In this document: positions 32,996 to 43,550 of the stretch, in pieces | How positions within the stretch are numbered: the first letter of the stretch is position 1 | Layout of the letters: each line of letters starts with the position of its first letter | NCBI GenBank assembly: GCA_020465985.1 | Contig: JAANYP010002050.1 | Coordinates: 186,001-250,000 of the forward strand | From: Centrapalus pauciflorus | Taxonomy: Eukaryota > Streptophyta > Magnoliopsida > Asterales > Asteraceae | DNA: 64,000 nucleotides | Direction: 5' to 3' | The notes under the pieces: model-generated | Seen by the model: only the letters and a program-made list of their open reading frames with translations | The model's database searches: none | What the model was told of the DNA's origin: nothing | Made by a program: the position numbers and the translations under genes

Positions 32996-34114
32996 TGTTA
33001 GGCACAAAAAGGCCTCAGTCAAACCTGTTCTGCATCTGAGGGGGAGATTATTAATCAAACCTGTTGATGCTTTTGAAGGTTGAATTTAAGGCCTGTTATA
33101 TGCCTTATTGAAACCTGAAAATGATTTGCAATATCAGCCTGAAGCTGTTCTATGTGTTGCACCAAAGACAGTTTTGCCCAAGCTGTTCAGTCTGCTGAAC
33201 AGGCTGGACAAAAACTGTCTACACTGCTCTACACTGGTGAGCAGCTTGGGCAGTTTACAAGTGTTCTGTTCTTTGTGAACAGAACCTGTTCTTTGTGAAC
33301 AGGCTAAACACTTTATGGAATATGTTTCCAAGTCCTCATGTATTGTTTTTGGCTAGAAGATCAGTTTACAAAGTCGAAGAGAAAGTGGAAAATAGAACTG
33401 CTCAGCCTGCCCAAGGTGTTCTGTTACATGAAGACAAAAGGATATTTGAAAAAGGGTGACAGACCTTTTTCTTATATCAAAATAGGCCTTTACAAAGGAA
33501 GAAAAACACAAAGTTGACATTTCTTATTTAGTTAAAGGCAATGCAACAGTAGACAAAGTGAAAAGACAAAAATTCTGCCCACATGAAGACAAGTCTGCTT
33601 TTCAGAATGTGCAGAAAAGTTTATGTTGTCTTTTCAACAAGACTTTACCTTTTTCATTCCGTCCAATGAAGAAGCTTCACTTAGATCCTCTGAGTGAGTA
33701 TAAAAAGAAACTTCCAAGGATTGAAAGTTTAAGCCAAAAAGCTAAGTGCTGAAACCAAGAGTGAACGTGCATTCAAGTGTGTCTTTCATGCATGCAAGTC
33801 TGCTTGAATAAAACAGTGCTCAGTGTCTAAGCTGTTCGTGTTCAAGCTGTTCCTATGAGTCTTGTAAACACAGTGAGTGATTCTTAGTGAGTGTATTCAT
33901 TGTAACTAGTTTGTCTGTCTTAGGCTAGTTAAACATACTGTTGTATCTGTCATCTCAGCTTGAACCTTTCCGCATTCAAGCTCGTTTGTAATTAACATTT
34001 GTTGATAATACATACAAACATTGAGAAAATTGTGTGTAGTTTTTAAGTTGCTGTATTCACGTCCCCTCTATAGCTTAAGGTTATATATACTTGGGATATC
34101 TTTTGGGACCTACA
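32996..34114 (+). repeat. Element C 3' LTR
   Basis: This 1119-bp LTR matches 20613-21737 with about 28 mismatches and short indels, ending GGGACCTACA before the AAAAT duplication. Confidence 0.95.
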
Positions 34115-34119
34115 AAAAT
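34115..34119. repeat. Target site duplication AAAAT, right copy (element C)
   Basis: Matches 20608-20612. Element B resumes after it. Confidence 0.9.
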
Positions 34120-34483
34120 CCTAACTATACTCCCCCTGAAATAAATGTCGGTTCCTTTCCTTTTGTTCTTCAGATAAAGTTCTCGAACCTTTTCAGCCTT
34201 TAAGAAACAGACAAACCTGGATAATATTTGCGTCCCACTCCATGATGAACAATTCACACAGCAATTTGTCAGGATCATTAATTATTAAAAATGTACACAG
34301 ATAAGGAAATATTGAGTTTCAATTTTGTGACACAATCCTTAAATTTAAATAATAGATATTTTCTAAAATAAAGGAATTTCAATCACGATAGATTGAAATA
34401 GAATTATTTAAAACAATATCTGATATTTAATTGGAAGGCAGATTCAACATGTCGATATGGGATACTAAAAACTGAAAACGAGG
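34120..34483 (-). other. Element B spacer after RNase H
   Basis: AT-rich, non-coding sequence of B between the end of its RNase H and the site where C inserted. It should join directly to 20607 once C is removed. I see no gene or repeat in it. Confidence 0.7.
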
Positions 34484-35991
34484 TTAGTCTAAAGCTTTAG
34501 TAAATATATCCGCAAGTTGATATTCCATGCCAACAAAATACAACTCAATGGTTACCTTTTCTACGTGATCTTTAATAAAATGATACATGATATCTATGTG
34601 TTTCGTTCGAGAGTGCTGCACGGGATTGCAAGAGATGGCAATTGCACTTCGAGAATCACAGTAGATTGGAATATTGGTGAGTGAGAATCCATAATCGCGT
34701 AATTGTGTTCTCATCCACAGCACTTGAGAGCAACAGCTTGCAGCTGCTACATACTCAGCCTCAGCTGTGGATGTGGAAACACAATTCTGCTTTTTGGAAG
34801 ACGAACTCACCGGTCTATCTCTCAAGAATTGTTCCCTTTGAATACCATAGACCAAGATCGGGTGTACCCTTAAGATAACGAAAAATGCGTTTTACCGCAG
34901 TTAGGTGTGATTCTTTTGGGTCGGCCTGAAATCTAGCACAAAGACATGTTGAAACATTATATCCGGCCTACTAGCAGTCAAATACAGTAAGGATCCTATC
35001 ATCCCTCTGTAAGTTGTATTATCGACACTTTTCCCAGAGGGGTCTGTGGCTAACTTACAGTTGGAGGCCATGGGAGTTGCGATACTCGTGCAAGAGTCTA
35101 ACTTATACTTTTTGAGAATGTCAAGAGTATATTTCGACTGGTTCACAAAAATCCCATCTTCAAGTTGTTTGACTTGTAGTCCGAGGAAAAAGTTCATTTC
35201 CCCCATTATACTCATCTCGAACCTGGACTCTATTAAGGCTGAAAAATCCTTACAAAAATTACTGTCAGTAGATCCAAATATAATGTCGCCGACATATATC
35301 TTTACTAGAATTATATATGGGCCTTCCCTTTTAGTGAACAGAGTTGTGTCCACCACACCTTTACAGAAACTGGCAGAAATAAGGAAATTAGAGAGACTAT
35401 CATACCATGCTCGAGGTGCTTGTTTTAAACCATAGAGGGATTTATCTAACACATAAACATGGTCAGATTTATGTGCGTCAACAAAGCCTTGTGGTTGTTC
35501 AACATACACCTCCTCGTTAAGTTCACTGTTTAGAAAGGTAGTCTTGACGTCCATTTGGTACACTTTGAAATCTTTGTGTGCCGCGTACGCCAAGAATATT
35601 CTGATTGCTTCGATCCGTGCAACTGGAGAGAAGGTCTCGTCATAATCTATCCCTTCTTGTTGTCGGTAGCCTTTGGCAACAAGTCTTGCTTTATTCCTTA
35701 TCACAATGCCGTTCTCATCTCGTTTGTTCTTAAAGATCCACTTTGTTCCGATCACTGTATGATCTTTTGGTTTTGGGAACTAACCGCCATACTCTTAGCT
35801 GTTCAAACTGGTTGAGTTCCTCTTGCATTGCAACTATCCAATCTGGATCTGTTAGGGCTTCATCCACACGAGCGGGCTCTATCATACTAAGGAATGATGC
35901 GAAGAAGCATTCATTAGCAGACGCCCTACGAGTTTGGAATCCTGTTGAAACATCACCAATGATTTGATTTGTTGGGTGACTTCGGGTCCAT
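34484..35991 (-). pseudogene. pol: Element B reverse transcriptase and RNase H
   Basis: The frame 35755-34901 has the copia reverse transcriptase (GTKWIFKNKRDENG, DYDETFSPVAR, QMDVKTTFLN, LYGLKQAPRAWYD). The catalytic motif reads YVGDIIFGS where YVDDIIFGS is expected, so one catalytic aspartate is replaced by glycine. A frame change near 34930 follows. RNase H resumes at 34855-34484 with SSSSKKQNCVSTSTAEAEY and QLADIFTKALD. Between LGLWYS and SKKQN about 30 residues are missing compared with element C, including the YSDSDFAG block that holds a catalytic aspartate. The enzyme is dead. Confidence 0.88.
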
Positions 35992-37707
35992 TTAATCTCG
36001 TGTGGAAGGGGGTGCTCGGGATGGAACCTCAGTTGTTAAAGTGGGGATGGATGAAGATTCGTGGTCAATGGTTTCAAATGATGGTACCACTGGTTCCGGT
36101 TCGATTTTCAAGTGTTCAGGTGAAGGAAGGATGGTTGGTATTATATGTGAGGGTATTATAGGAGTAGATTCAACTACGGATGTATCGGTGGATGATGTAG
36201 ATGGATGAGGGTATGATGTGGATGAAGATGGAGCGGAGAAACTTTGTGGCGCAGTTGAACTGGAAGGAATACCTACATTACTGACAACATTAGACACATT
36301 AGCGTTAGGACCGAAAAATTCAACATAAAAAGGATCAAACAAATTAACCAAATCAGAAGAAGAAAAAGAAATGGGGTTATTAGAAGAGTCTCCTGGCATT
36401 TGAGTAATGCGAGGTCCTGCCAACTCATCAAATGTGACATGCACACTTTCATTGACTGTTCTGGTTCGGGTATTGAATGCGCGATATGCCTTCGAGTTGA
36501 ATGAGTATTTAATGAAGATCGCTTCATCCGCCTATTCGTTAAACTTCCCGAGGTTTTCTTTGTCGTTCAGCACATAGCACCTGCAATCAAATACACGTAA
36601 GTACTTGATAAATGGTACTTTATTCAAAAAGATTTGGTAAGGAGTTTTGTTAAAGCGCTTATGGATAATGGAGCGATTTTGTGTATAGCAGGCTGTTGAT
36701 ACGGCTTCGGCCCACAAGAACGGAGGTAGCTTTGAGTATGTGAGCATTGTACGAGCGGCTTCCACGAGCGTACGGTTACGCCTTTCCACGACCCCATTTT
36801 GTTGAGGCGTTCGAGCAGCAGAATATTGATGCTGAATACCATTGGATCGAAGGAAGCCCTCAACTACCGAGTTCTTGAACTCCGTGCCGTTATCAGATCT
36901 GATTGATTGCACTGACAGCTGCTGTTGGGTCTCGACACTCTTGATAAAATCTATGATTTCTTGAGCTGTCTCGTCCTTGGAACGCAAGAACCTGACCCAA
37001 GCATATCGTGAATAGTCATCAACGATAACCAACACATATCGTTTCCTGTTTATGCTTTGAGTCCGCATCGGTCCGCATAAATCCATGTGAAGTAACTCCA
37101 ATACTCTTTTTGTTTATGGTTCGGGTTTTGGTTTGTGAGATGATCGTTTCATCTTTCCTTTCTCACAAGCTCCACACAGATGGTCCTTTTCATAGCACAA
37201 TTCAGGAAGACCTTTAACCAATTGTTTCGCAGCTAGCTTGTTGATATTGTCAAAGTTCAAATGGGATAATCTTCGATGCCACAACCAAGAGTCTTTTGAA
37301 GAGGCTTTTGATAATAAGAAAATGTTATCCTTCACTATTAGCTTGGCTACGTCAATGTTGTAGAGGTTAGAGTTTCGGGAACCTGTTAGGATTTCTTTTC
37401 CATCCATACTCTTTACACTGCGGTTCTTAGCTCTAAAAGTTAACTCTAGTCCTTTGTCACAGAGCTGTCCTATGCTAAAAAGATTATGTGATATCCACTC
37501 AACATAGTCAATGTCCTTGATGACCAGATTATTTAGAACTAAGTCCCCGTATCCTTTGATGTGAGCCTGATGGTTGTTTCCGAATTTTACCGTTCCGCAA
37601 TACTGTTCAACTACGTTGGACAACAATTCTCTTCTTCCCGTCATATGCTTGGAGCAACCCGAATCCATATACCAAATGGACTTAGCCTGAAAAGCAAATA
37701 AATTCAT
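35992..37707 (-). pseudogene. pol: Element B protease and integrase
   Basis: One frame runs from 37707 to 35992 with stops only at 37114 and 36532. It has the protease site WYMDSGCSKHMTG, the pre-integrase zinc motif (LWHRRLSHLNF, CGACEKGK), the integrase core (HMDLCGP, SDNGTEF, PQQNGVVERRNRT, FLWAEAVSTACYTQNR) and, after the second stop, a Ser/Pro-rich linker. The catalytic aspartates and glutamate of integrase are all visible, so only the two stops disable this part. The joint to reverse transcriptase needs a frame change between 35992 and about 35760. Confidence 0.88.
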
Positions 37708-38263
37708 ACAATGAAAAACTATATGCTTTTAAACACATCCATTTTTAATTCACAATCAAACCGTGTTCTGAACCAAGATGTTCAGAAAACATGATGAGAT
37801 AAGACCGGGTCCTGGGCTGTGTGCACAGAAGCCAAACGTGTCGGTTTAAGCACAACCAACAAGCAAAAGAACGAGGTCCTAGTCTATGGTAACTAGAAGC
37901 AATCTCATTGAAGAAAGGGTCTTGATCAGAAGTAACCAAGAACCATCTGCATAAAGATCACACAACTTTGGGTACCCACCTCAATATGGGTCCCTTTTTG
38001 TTAGGAGTTCCAGATTTATATGGCACATGTACAATGTTAGGAACCCATTTAGCATTTGTGTGTGGTCCGGATGCATAACCCTTTGGAATCCATTGAAGAT
38101 TGGATTTATTGGGCTTTGGAACCTTAGGCGCTGAAATTGACTTTGGTTTTTGTCTTTTTGAGACCTTTTTGACCGTTGCTTTGGTTTTGGGCCTTGGCAA
38201 CGGACAAGTCTCAATTTTATTTGAGGTCGATGATGCAACAATTTTTGTTTTCTTTTTCCGAAT
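37708..38263 (-). other. Element B gag-pol junction, possible intron
   Basis: A short frame (38200-37958) ends the Gag tail with GPILRWVPKVV, a Trp-Val-Pro-Lys motif usual just before protease in such copia elements. About 250 bases of non-coding look then precede WYMDSGCS. On the minus strand a strong acceptor, TTTGCTTTTCAG|GC, ends at 37687, in frame with the protease. A donor (GTT|GTGTGA near 37962) is weak. A small intron is possible but unproven. Confidence 0.4.
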
Positions 38264-39709
38264 TCATTTAACAGGATATGGCACGAAAACATTCATTTCA
38301 GGAACCTGTCGTCTATAGCGAGTTGTACATAAATTAAATAATTCACTGAAAGAGTACTTTAAAGGAACAACAAAATTCGGTATATCATTACACACATTGT
38401 CACACACATTGTTACACGAATTGTCTTTAGAGATTACAGGCATCCTATCTCTAGTAACAAATTCATTCGGCACTATAGCCTTCTTCACAAAAAAACTTGA
38501 AAAATCCAGCATGGTGGTTTTTGGAACTCTTCTTATATGATATGTTGGAACAAAACGATTAGAGTCGGTAAGCATGGAAGATTTAGACTTGACAGAATTT
38601 TCTTTTTGTTGGTGAGTGGGTTTCTTAAAAGACTTGGATTTGATCTGAGTCTTTTTAGAAACCACATTTTTAAACGGTTTTGAACACTCACATTTATAAA
38701 TGAAAGAAGAAGTCTCAGCTTTGGCCTTACCTTTATTTGATGACACATGTGGAATTTTGATGGAATGAGAAACTGTTTGTTCTTTTGAAAAATCTTTCAA
38801 CTTTTGTGAAACCATTTCAAAATTTTCTCTGTAGACAGTTACTTCCACAGATTGTTGAAAAGTTTGATTTACCAACTCTTCTTCGCTCTTAAGAAGAGCA
38901 TTTTGAAGATCAAGAGCTTTCTTTTGATACGACTTCAATTCCTTTTCTAAAACAGTGATTTGTTCTTGAAGAGTTTTTGCAGGAATATAAAGTTGAGGAG
39001 TTGATTTTACGGTTTCTGTTTTCAATTCAGCTTCTGAATAAGTTGACAAGAAGTCTTCCTCCAAAGTGGGTACTCTAGAGGGATAACTCTCGTTAAGTTC
39101 TTCATTTTGAAAAGAAATTTCTTTTTCTTTATGAGCAACACGTTTCTCATTTTCTTGGTTTAAAACTTCTTTTGATGACTCAAAAAAGAAAGATTTAAGA
39201 CCGGCTCCCATATAATTCATGTCATAAAATAGAGGTAAAACATTTTGTGCCTTTTCCAAATATTTAGGATTTTTAAAACCGATTCCTTGTTTAGAATGGT
39301 AAAACCTAGTTTCTTTGGGCTGATTTAAGTGGGTAGTTTGTTCTGTTTGACCCCCTTTTAAAAATGCATCGTCAAGGGTCTTTATTCGAGAGTACAAACT
39401 TATCCTTTCTTCTTCAATCATTTTATATTTTTCTAATCTGTCTATATTTTCCATATTTACCGTATCTAAGTGTTTTGTAAGTACAGAAATTTCATCTTTT
39501 AACGAGAGTTTTTCTTTTGATAACCTATCCATGCAAGATTCAAGATATATATTCCTGTCCTGAACATCTACTTTTTCTATTAGCATTTGTTTTATAACAT
39601 TGTGATTAGTTAACCACTTTGAATGATATAATTCAGACGACTCTTTTAAAGTTTGAGCTTGATGTTCAGCCTGTACACACTTTGCAGTTTCAGCATTTAA
39701 TCTAGCTTG
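38264..39709 (-). pseudogene. gag: Element B Gag, coiled-coil part
   Basis: This frame continues that of the zinc-knuckle part upstream after one stop at 39710. It encodes Lys/Glu/Leu-rich helices (SKEKLSLKDEISVLTKHLD at about 39500; LQEQITVLEKELKSYQKK at about 38960) expected to form coiled coils. A SKQGIGFKNPKYLEKAQ motif resembles GIGYRATPPP in element A. A basic tail (KKTQIKSKSFKKPTHQQ) and a Cys-containing end close the segment. It lies between the RNA-binding part and protease, as in elements A and C. Confidence 0.8.
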
Positions 39710-41465
39710 TTAATCAAGAATATGTGTGTGCAATGTACATTCATTATTTACAAATAAATTATTTACATATTCAGGAATGTAACAAGAATATACCTCATTT
39801 GTCTCAGAACCGGATGTAGAGCATTCGGGATCGTCGGTTGTGGTCATCAGACTTGCTGGTGGATCTTTCAGTGTCTCCCCCTCAGCAGCATGATCTGAAG
39901 TCTCAGCAGTGGAAACGACAAAGTTTTCCAACCCTTGACGATCAACCATGTGACAGTTCTTGCACTTATCATCTTCCTCGTCGGTATCTTCAGCATCCCA
40001 GTAATCTTCATGGGCGACGAGGGCCAACGCATCAGTTCTTTTCTTTGCGGCCTCCAGCTTTCTCTCATAATAGCCGACGTCTCTGTCAAAATTATTCTTG
40101 CACTCCCGAGCAAAGTGGCCCGGTTTTCCACACTTGTAACAGAGACGCTCGTCTACGGCTTTCGGTTCGTCTGCTCTTGGCCGTTCATCTTTCCTCTCCA
40201 CCGGCCTCTTGTCGGCGCGATGATGCTCTCTGCTGTCATCTCTCCTTCTGTCCCTCCTCTCAGGCTCTCTCCTCTCATCTCTACGGTCGTCCCGACGATC
40301 ATCCCGTCGATCGTCTCGCCTATCATTATCCCACCTGTCGTCCCTTCGAACCTCGCGCCTATCCTCTCGCCTTTCATAACGGCGATCATCTCAATAGTCG
40401 CGTCTATCGTCATACCTTCGGTCATCCCGATCATCCCTCCGGTAATCGTCCCTGCGATAATCATCGCGTCGTTCATCCCTTCGATCATTTGAGTACCTCC
40501 GTGGACCGGTGTCATAACGGAGCTGATTGTTAGTCTTGTTGGAAAACCGTCGTTGTTGGAGACGGTTGGTCCACAAGGCTATCTGTTCCTGTATTGTGGC
40601 CTCTTCCTCATCAAATACCTGACGTGGAGGAGAGGCTTACCTGTACTGCGATGATGATGAACCTGGAGCAAAGGTTGGTGTTGGAACATTCGTGTTGGTA
40701 ATCAAGGCTAGTGAATCATTCGGTTTCATCCCAGTATTGGCTGATAACAACAAAGAGGCCCATTGATTTGCCATCAGTTTTGTTGATGCACATCCCGTTC
40801 ATACTTCTTAAGATCCTTAAATACGAAGTTGATTGATACCTCAGGAATGTTCAGGACTCGTTTCGTGGCCCGGCATGCGATCTGCCATTCGGGGGCTAGG
40901 GCTGCGAAGAACTGGATGTTGATGTCATCCCTGTCCTTCTTGATGTGCAGTTTGTTTAATTCATTTAGGACCGCACAAAACCTTGTAAACGTTGCTTGCA
41001 AGGATTACCCGTCTTTTGCCCGGAACTCTGTAACTTAGCCTTCGCCTCCTCAATCTTTGCACGATCATCGAGATCTGCCCCCAACATTTGGACTTCCAAT
41101 TCATCCCACATTTCTTTGGCAGACATTTTGCTGTCGACGCCAACCAGAATATCATTGGGGAAGGCCTGGTAGATCAAATATTCCGCCCTCTTATCGGCAT
41201 GCTGCCTATCTCTTTCGGCGTCATTAGCCGGTTCTCGTTCAACTTTGGAGGCTAAGACAGGAGGGTCAGCCTCAGGTCTGGCTGCTATTTCCTGAGAATA
41301 GATGACGGGACCCTCGGAGATGGATTGAAGCATTAAGTTCCCAAGAGGTTGCATTCCAACAAATTTTAGGAACCGGGATTTCCATTATTCATACTCATCG
41401 GGATAGAGAACAGACAGAACAGGTGGTCTGTTCTCAGATCCGAGTACGAGAGCTTCGTGAGACAT
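39710..41465 (-). pseudogene. gag: Element B Gag, capsid and RNA-binding part
   Basis: The start ATG 41465 opens MSHEALVLGSENRPPVLSVL; a TAA at 41385-41387 falls in DEYE*WKSR, where relatives have EWK. The capsid domain continues (MSAKEMWDELEVQMLG; LAPEWQ) with frame changes near 41010 and 40780. From 40576 comes an unusual Arg/Asp-rich stretch of RDD, RRDD and DDRR repeats (about 40160-40540) with a TGA at 40391, then a zinc knuckle CYKCGKPGHFAREC at 40143-40102 and an acidic region. The Arg/Asp repeats probably help bind RNA. Candidate intron acceptor TTTTTCAATCAG lies 10 bases before the ATG. Confidence 0.8.
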
Positions 41466-41552
41466 GATTTTGGTGCTGATTGAAAAAAAAATGAGATCTT
41501 AAAGCTGGAAACTTGACACGGATCGGCTGGACTATGGAAGAATAGAACTGTG

Positions 41553-42190
41553 GATGGTGGTAATTCGGATAACAGACTGACTTCGGATGAAATAGTAATT
41601 CGGATGGCTGAAGTTTGGGTGAACAGTGTTTCGGATGGGCAGGGGTTCGGACAAAGACCTAATTCGGATGAGTTTTTGATTTCGGATGGGAAACCTAATT
41701 CGGATGGGATTTCGGATTGGAAACCTAATTCGGATGGGATCTAATTCGGATGCTTAGAAGTCTGATGGACCGAATTCGGATGAACCGAATTCGGATGAAC
41801 AGTGACGACTTCGGATAGGGTAATTCGGATGAACAGTATGTGGTTCGGATGAAGTGAGGGAACCGAATTCGGGTGAACAGTGGACAGGGACTTAGGAAAA
41901 TGTCCAGGTAGGGGACCGAATTCGGATGGTCCGAGTTCGGGTGGTCCGAAATGGATATGGTCCGAAGTGAAAATTTAAAAATTTAAGCACAAGTCCAAAA
42001 TGGTAAAATGAGGATGCCTGATCTGAACTTCGGATGGTCCGAAGTTCGGATGGGACCGAAGTATGGTCCGAAATAGGCACTGGGAGGTCCGAAATTCACC
42101 TAAAGTTGGTCCGAATTGGATCGAAGTGAGGTCCGAACTAGGATGATATATGGTCCGAATTGGGATCTTAAATGGTCCGAAATGCTACAG
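41553..42190. repeat. TCCGAATTCGGATG array in leader of B
   Basis: Between primer site and gag ATG there are many copies of TTCGGATG, AATTCGGATG and CCGAATTCGGATG (two adjacent at 41770-41795). Several are followed by GAACAGT (about 41620, 41790, 41830, 41870), as in the array at 19269-19775. Degenerate GGTCCGAA copies continue to 42190. Confidence 0.85.
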
Positions 42191-42610
42191 TGAATGATCC
42201 GAATTACAGCAGGTTTTAGCATATTTTCTAAAGCAGAACAGTTCAGAGTACTATTTCATCAGATTTAAAGCCTAAAAAAAATTTCTAAATAATTGGGTAA
42301 CTATTTTAAACACTCTTGATGAATTAAAATATACCAAAACACTTAAAAATCAGTAAAAACAAGCTAAAAACCCATATTTTTAAACATTTTCAAATCTCCG
42401 ATTCTTGAGGATTTTAATGGAAATATGGAACTGAATGAGCTCGAAATCAGTATATGTTGATATTGTGATGATTATAAGATTATAAGAACACAATAAACAC
42501 GTAAAAACAGAGAAAAAGATGATCTAACCGAATGGGAGAATGAAGAACACGAAGAACACAAGAAAAACCCAGCAGAATCCGTGAGAATGCAGTTGAAATC
42601 CACCTTTTGG

Positions 42611-42622
42611 GCTTTGATACCA
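42611..42622 (-). other. Primer binding site of B
   Basis: TGGTATCAAAGC on the minus strand differs by one base (A for G) from the initiator Met tRNA site used by A, C, D and G. It lies two bases from the LTR edge at 42625. Confidence 0.85.
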
Positions 42623-42624
42623 AT

Positions 42625-42970
42625 TGTGAAATGTATTTTCCCGTATGATTCAGCACCTTTGATGATTCTTTCACACAACCCAAGAAGAAACAAGCTCAAT
42701 AATGGGGTTATGATGAAGAAGACAAAGAGAATATTGAGAGCATATGAAGATGGCGGCTGCTGAAATGTATTCAATATATTCAACCGTGATTTTCAATAAA
42801 GCAAACTCTAGGAGCTTTATAGCTCCAATTAATTAACTATGGGGCATTGACACAATTGCCCCTTAGACTTTTACATAGAAATAAATTACAAGGAAATAAA
42901 TATAAAGCTAAATGCTAAGTAAATAATTATTACAAAATAACTCCATATGATCGAAATTAAATGTCTAACA
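42625..42970 (-). repeat. Element B 5' LTR (right)
   Basis: 346-bp copy of 15157-15502 with about 13 mismatches. Confidence 0.95.
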
Positions 42971-42975
42971 TATAT
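42971..42975. repeat. Target site duplication TATAT, right copy (element B)
   Basis: Matches 15152-15156. It touches the GTTTT duplication of element F. Confidence 0.9.
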
Positions 42976-42980
42976 GTTTT
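42976..42980. repeat. Target site duplication GTTTT, left copy (solo LTR F)
   Basis: GTTTT precedes TCTAACAACC; GTTTT follows the LTR end TCTTCACA at 62213-62217. Confidence 0.75.
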
Positions 42981-43260
42981 TCTAACAACCTAGACTTTTA
43001 ACCGAACTTTTAATTTCCGCACTTGAATTAATAATGTAATTTAATTACATTACTTGTATTATAATTTAATTAAGTAATGAAATTTTTTAATTAAGTTAAA
43101 GTGTATGTTAGTGATGATAAAATAAAGATGGAATCTTTATTTAAAAGAAATCAGATGTTGAGGGACTAAAGATGCCAAAATCCGAAAGTTTTGAAATAAA
43201 GACCCCAAAGTCTTTCATTTCTTCATTCTATCATCTTCACATCTTGCAAACTCTCCCACT

Positions 43261-43274
43261 CTCTCTCTCTCTCT

Positions 43275-43312
<38 letters not shown>
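43261..43312. repeat. (CT)n microsatellite in F
   Basis: A CT run with two CCTCC interruptions, in the position where E and G have shorter CTCTCT stretches. It probably expanded within the LTR. Confidence 0.95.
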
Positions 43313-43313
<1 letters not shown>

Positions 43314-43545
43314 AAATCTGCTGGAACACGAAAATCAGGAGAAGAAATTCATGAATTCAACTAATTTTATCAAGAATCAATTGGGATTTAAGGTAAGAAG
43401 CTAGTTCTCAAGCTTATGGTTTATTTTGAGAGTTTAAAGCGAAAATTCGAATTTATAAATATGATAAAATGGTGTTGCATGTTTGTAAAATCAGTTGGAA
43501 ATCATCTATTGAAGTTTCCTGAAGCAGAATCAAAAATCGTTGGTC

Positions 43546-43550
43546 AAATC
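43546..43550. repeat. Target site duplication AAATC, left copy (element D)
   Basis: AAATC precedes TGTAACACTC and is repeated at 51679-51683. Confidence 0.95.

Larger units (their letters stand above)
20613..34114 (+). mobile_element. Element C: Ty1/copia retrotransposon with third ORF, nested in B
   Basis: This is a 13.5-kb plus-strand element with LTRs 20613-21737 (1125 bp) and 32996-34114 (1119 bp), TSD AAAAT, primer site 21740-21751 and purine tract 32982-32994. It carries gag, pol (copia order) and a 4.1-kb third ORF. By eye the LTRs differ at about 28 positions (2.5 percent) plus four short indels, younger than its host B (3.8 percent), as nesting demands. Coding decay is light: single stops and a few frameshifts. 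It splits B between RNase H and the third ORF of B. Confidence 0.95.
15157..42970 (-). mobile_element. Element B: large Ty1/copia retrotransposon with third ORF
   Basis: Two 346-bp LTRs (15157-15502, 42625-42970), a TATAT target duplication, a primer site at 42611-42622 and a polypurine tract at 15505-15515 frame a minus-strand copia element. Removing the nested element C leaves about 14.3 kb, long for copia. Order in element direction: LTR, leader with palindrome array, long Gag, protease, integrase, reverse transcriptase, RNase H, spacer with TATA box and second palindrome array, third ORF, polypurine tract, LTR. The LTRs differ at about 13 of 346 positions (3.8 percent). Many in-frame stops and a few frameshifts make it non-autonomous now. 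Confidence 0.93.

Noticed and set aside
43172..43354. Short ORF with Leu/Ser run
   Set aside because: It is a translation of the (CT)n microsatellite.
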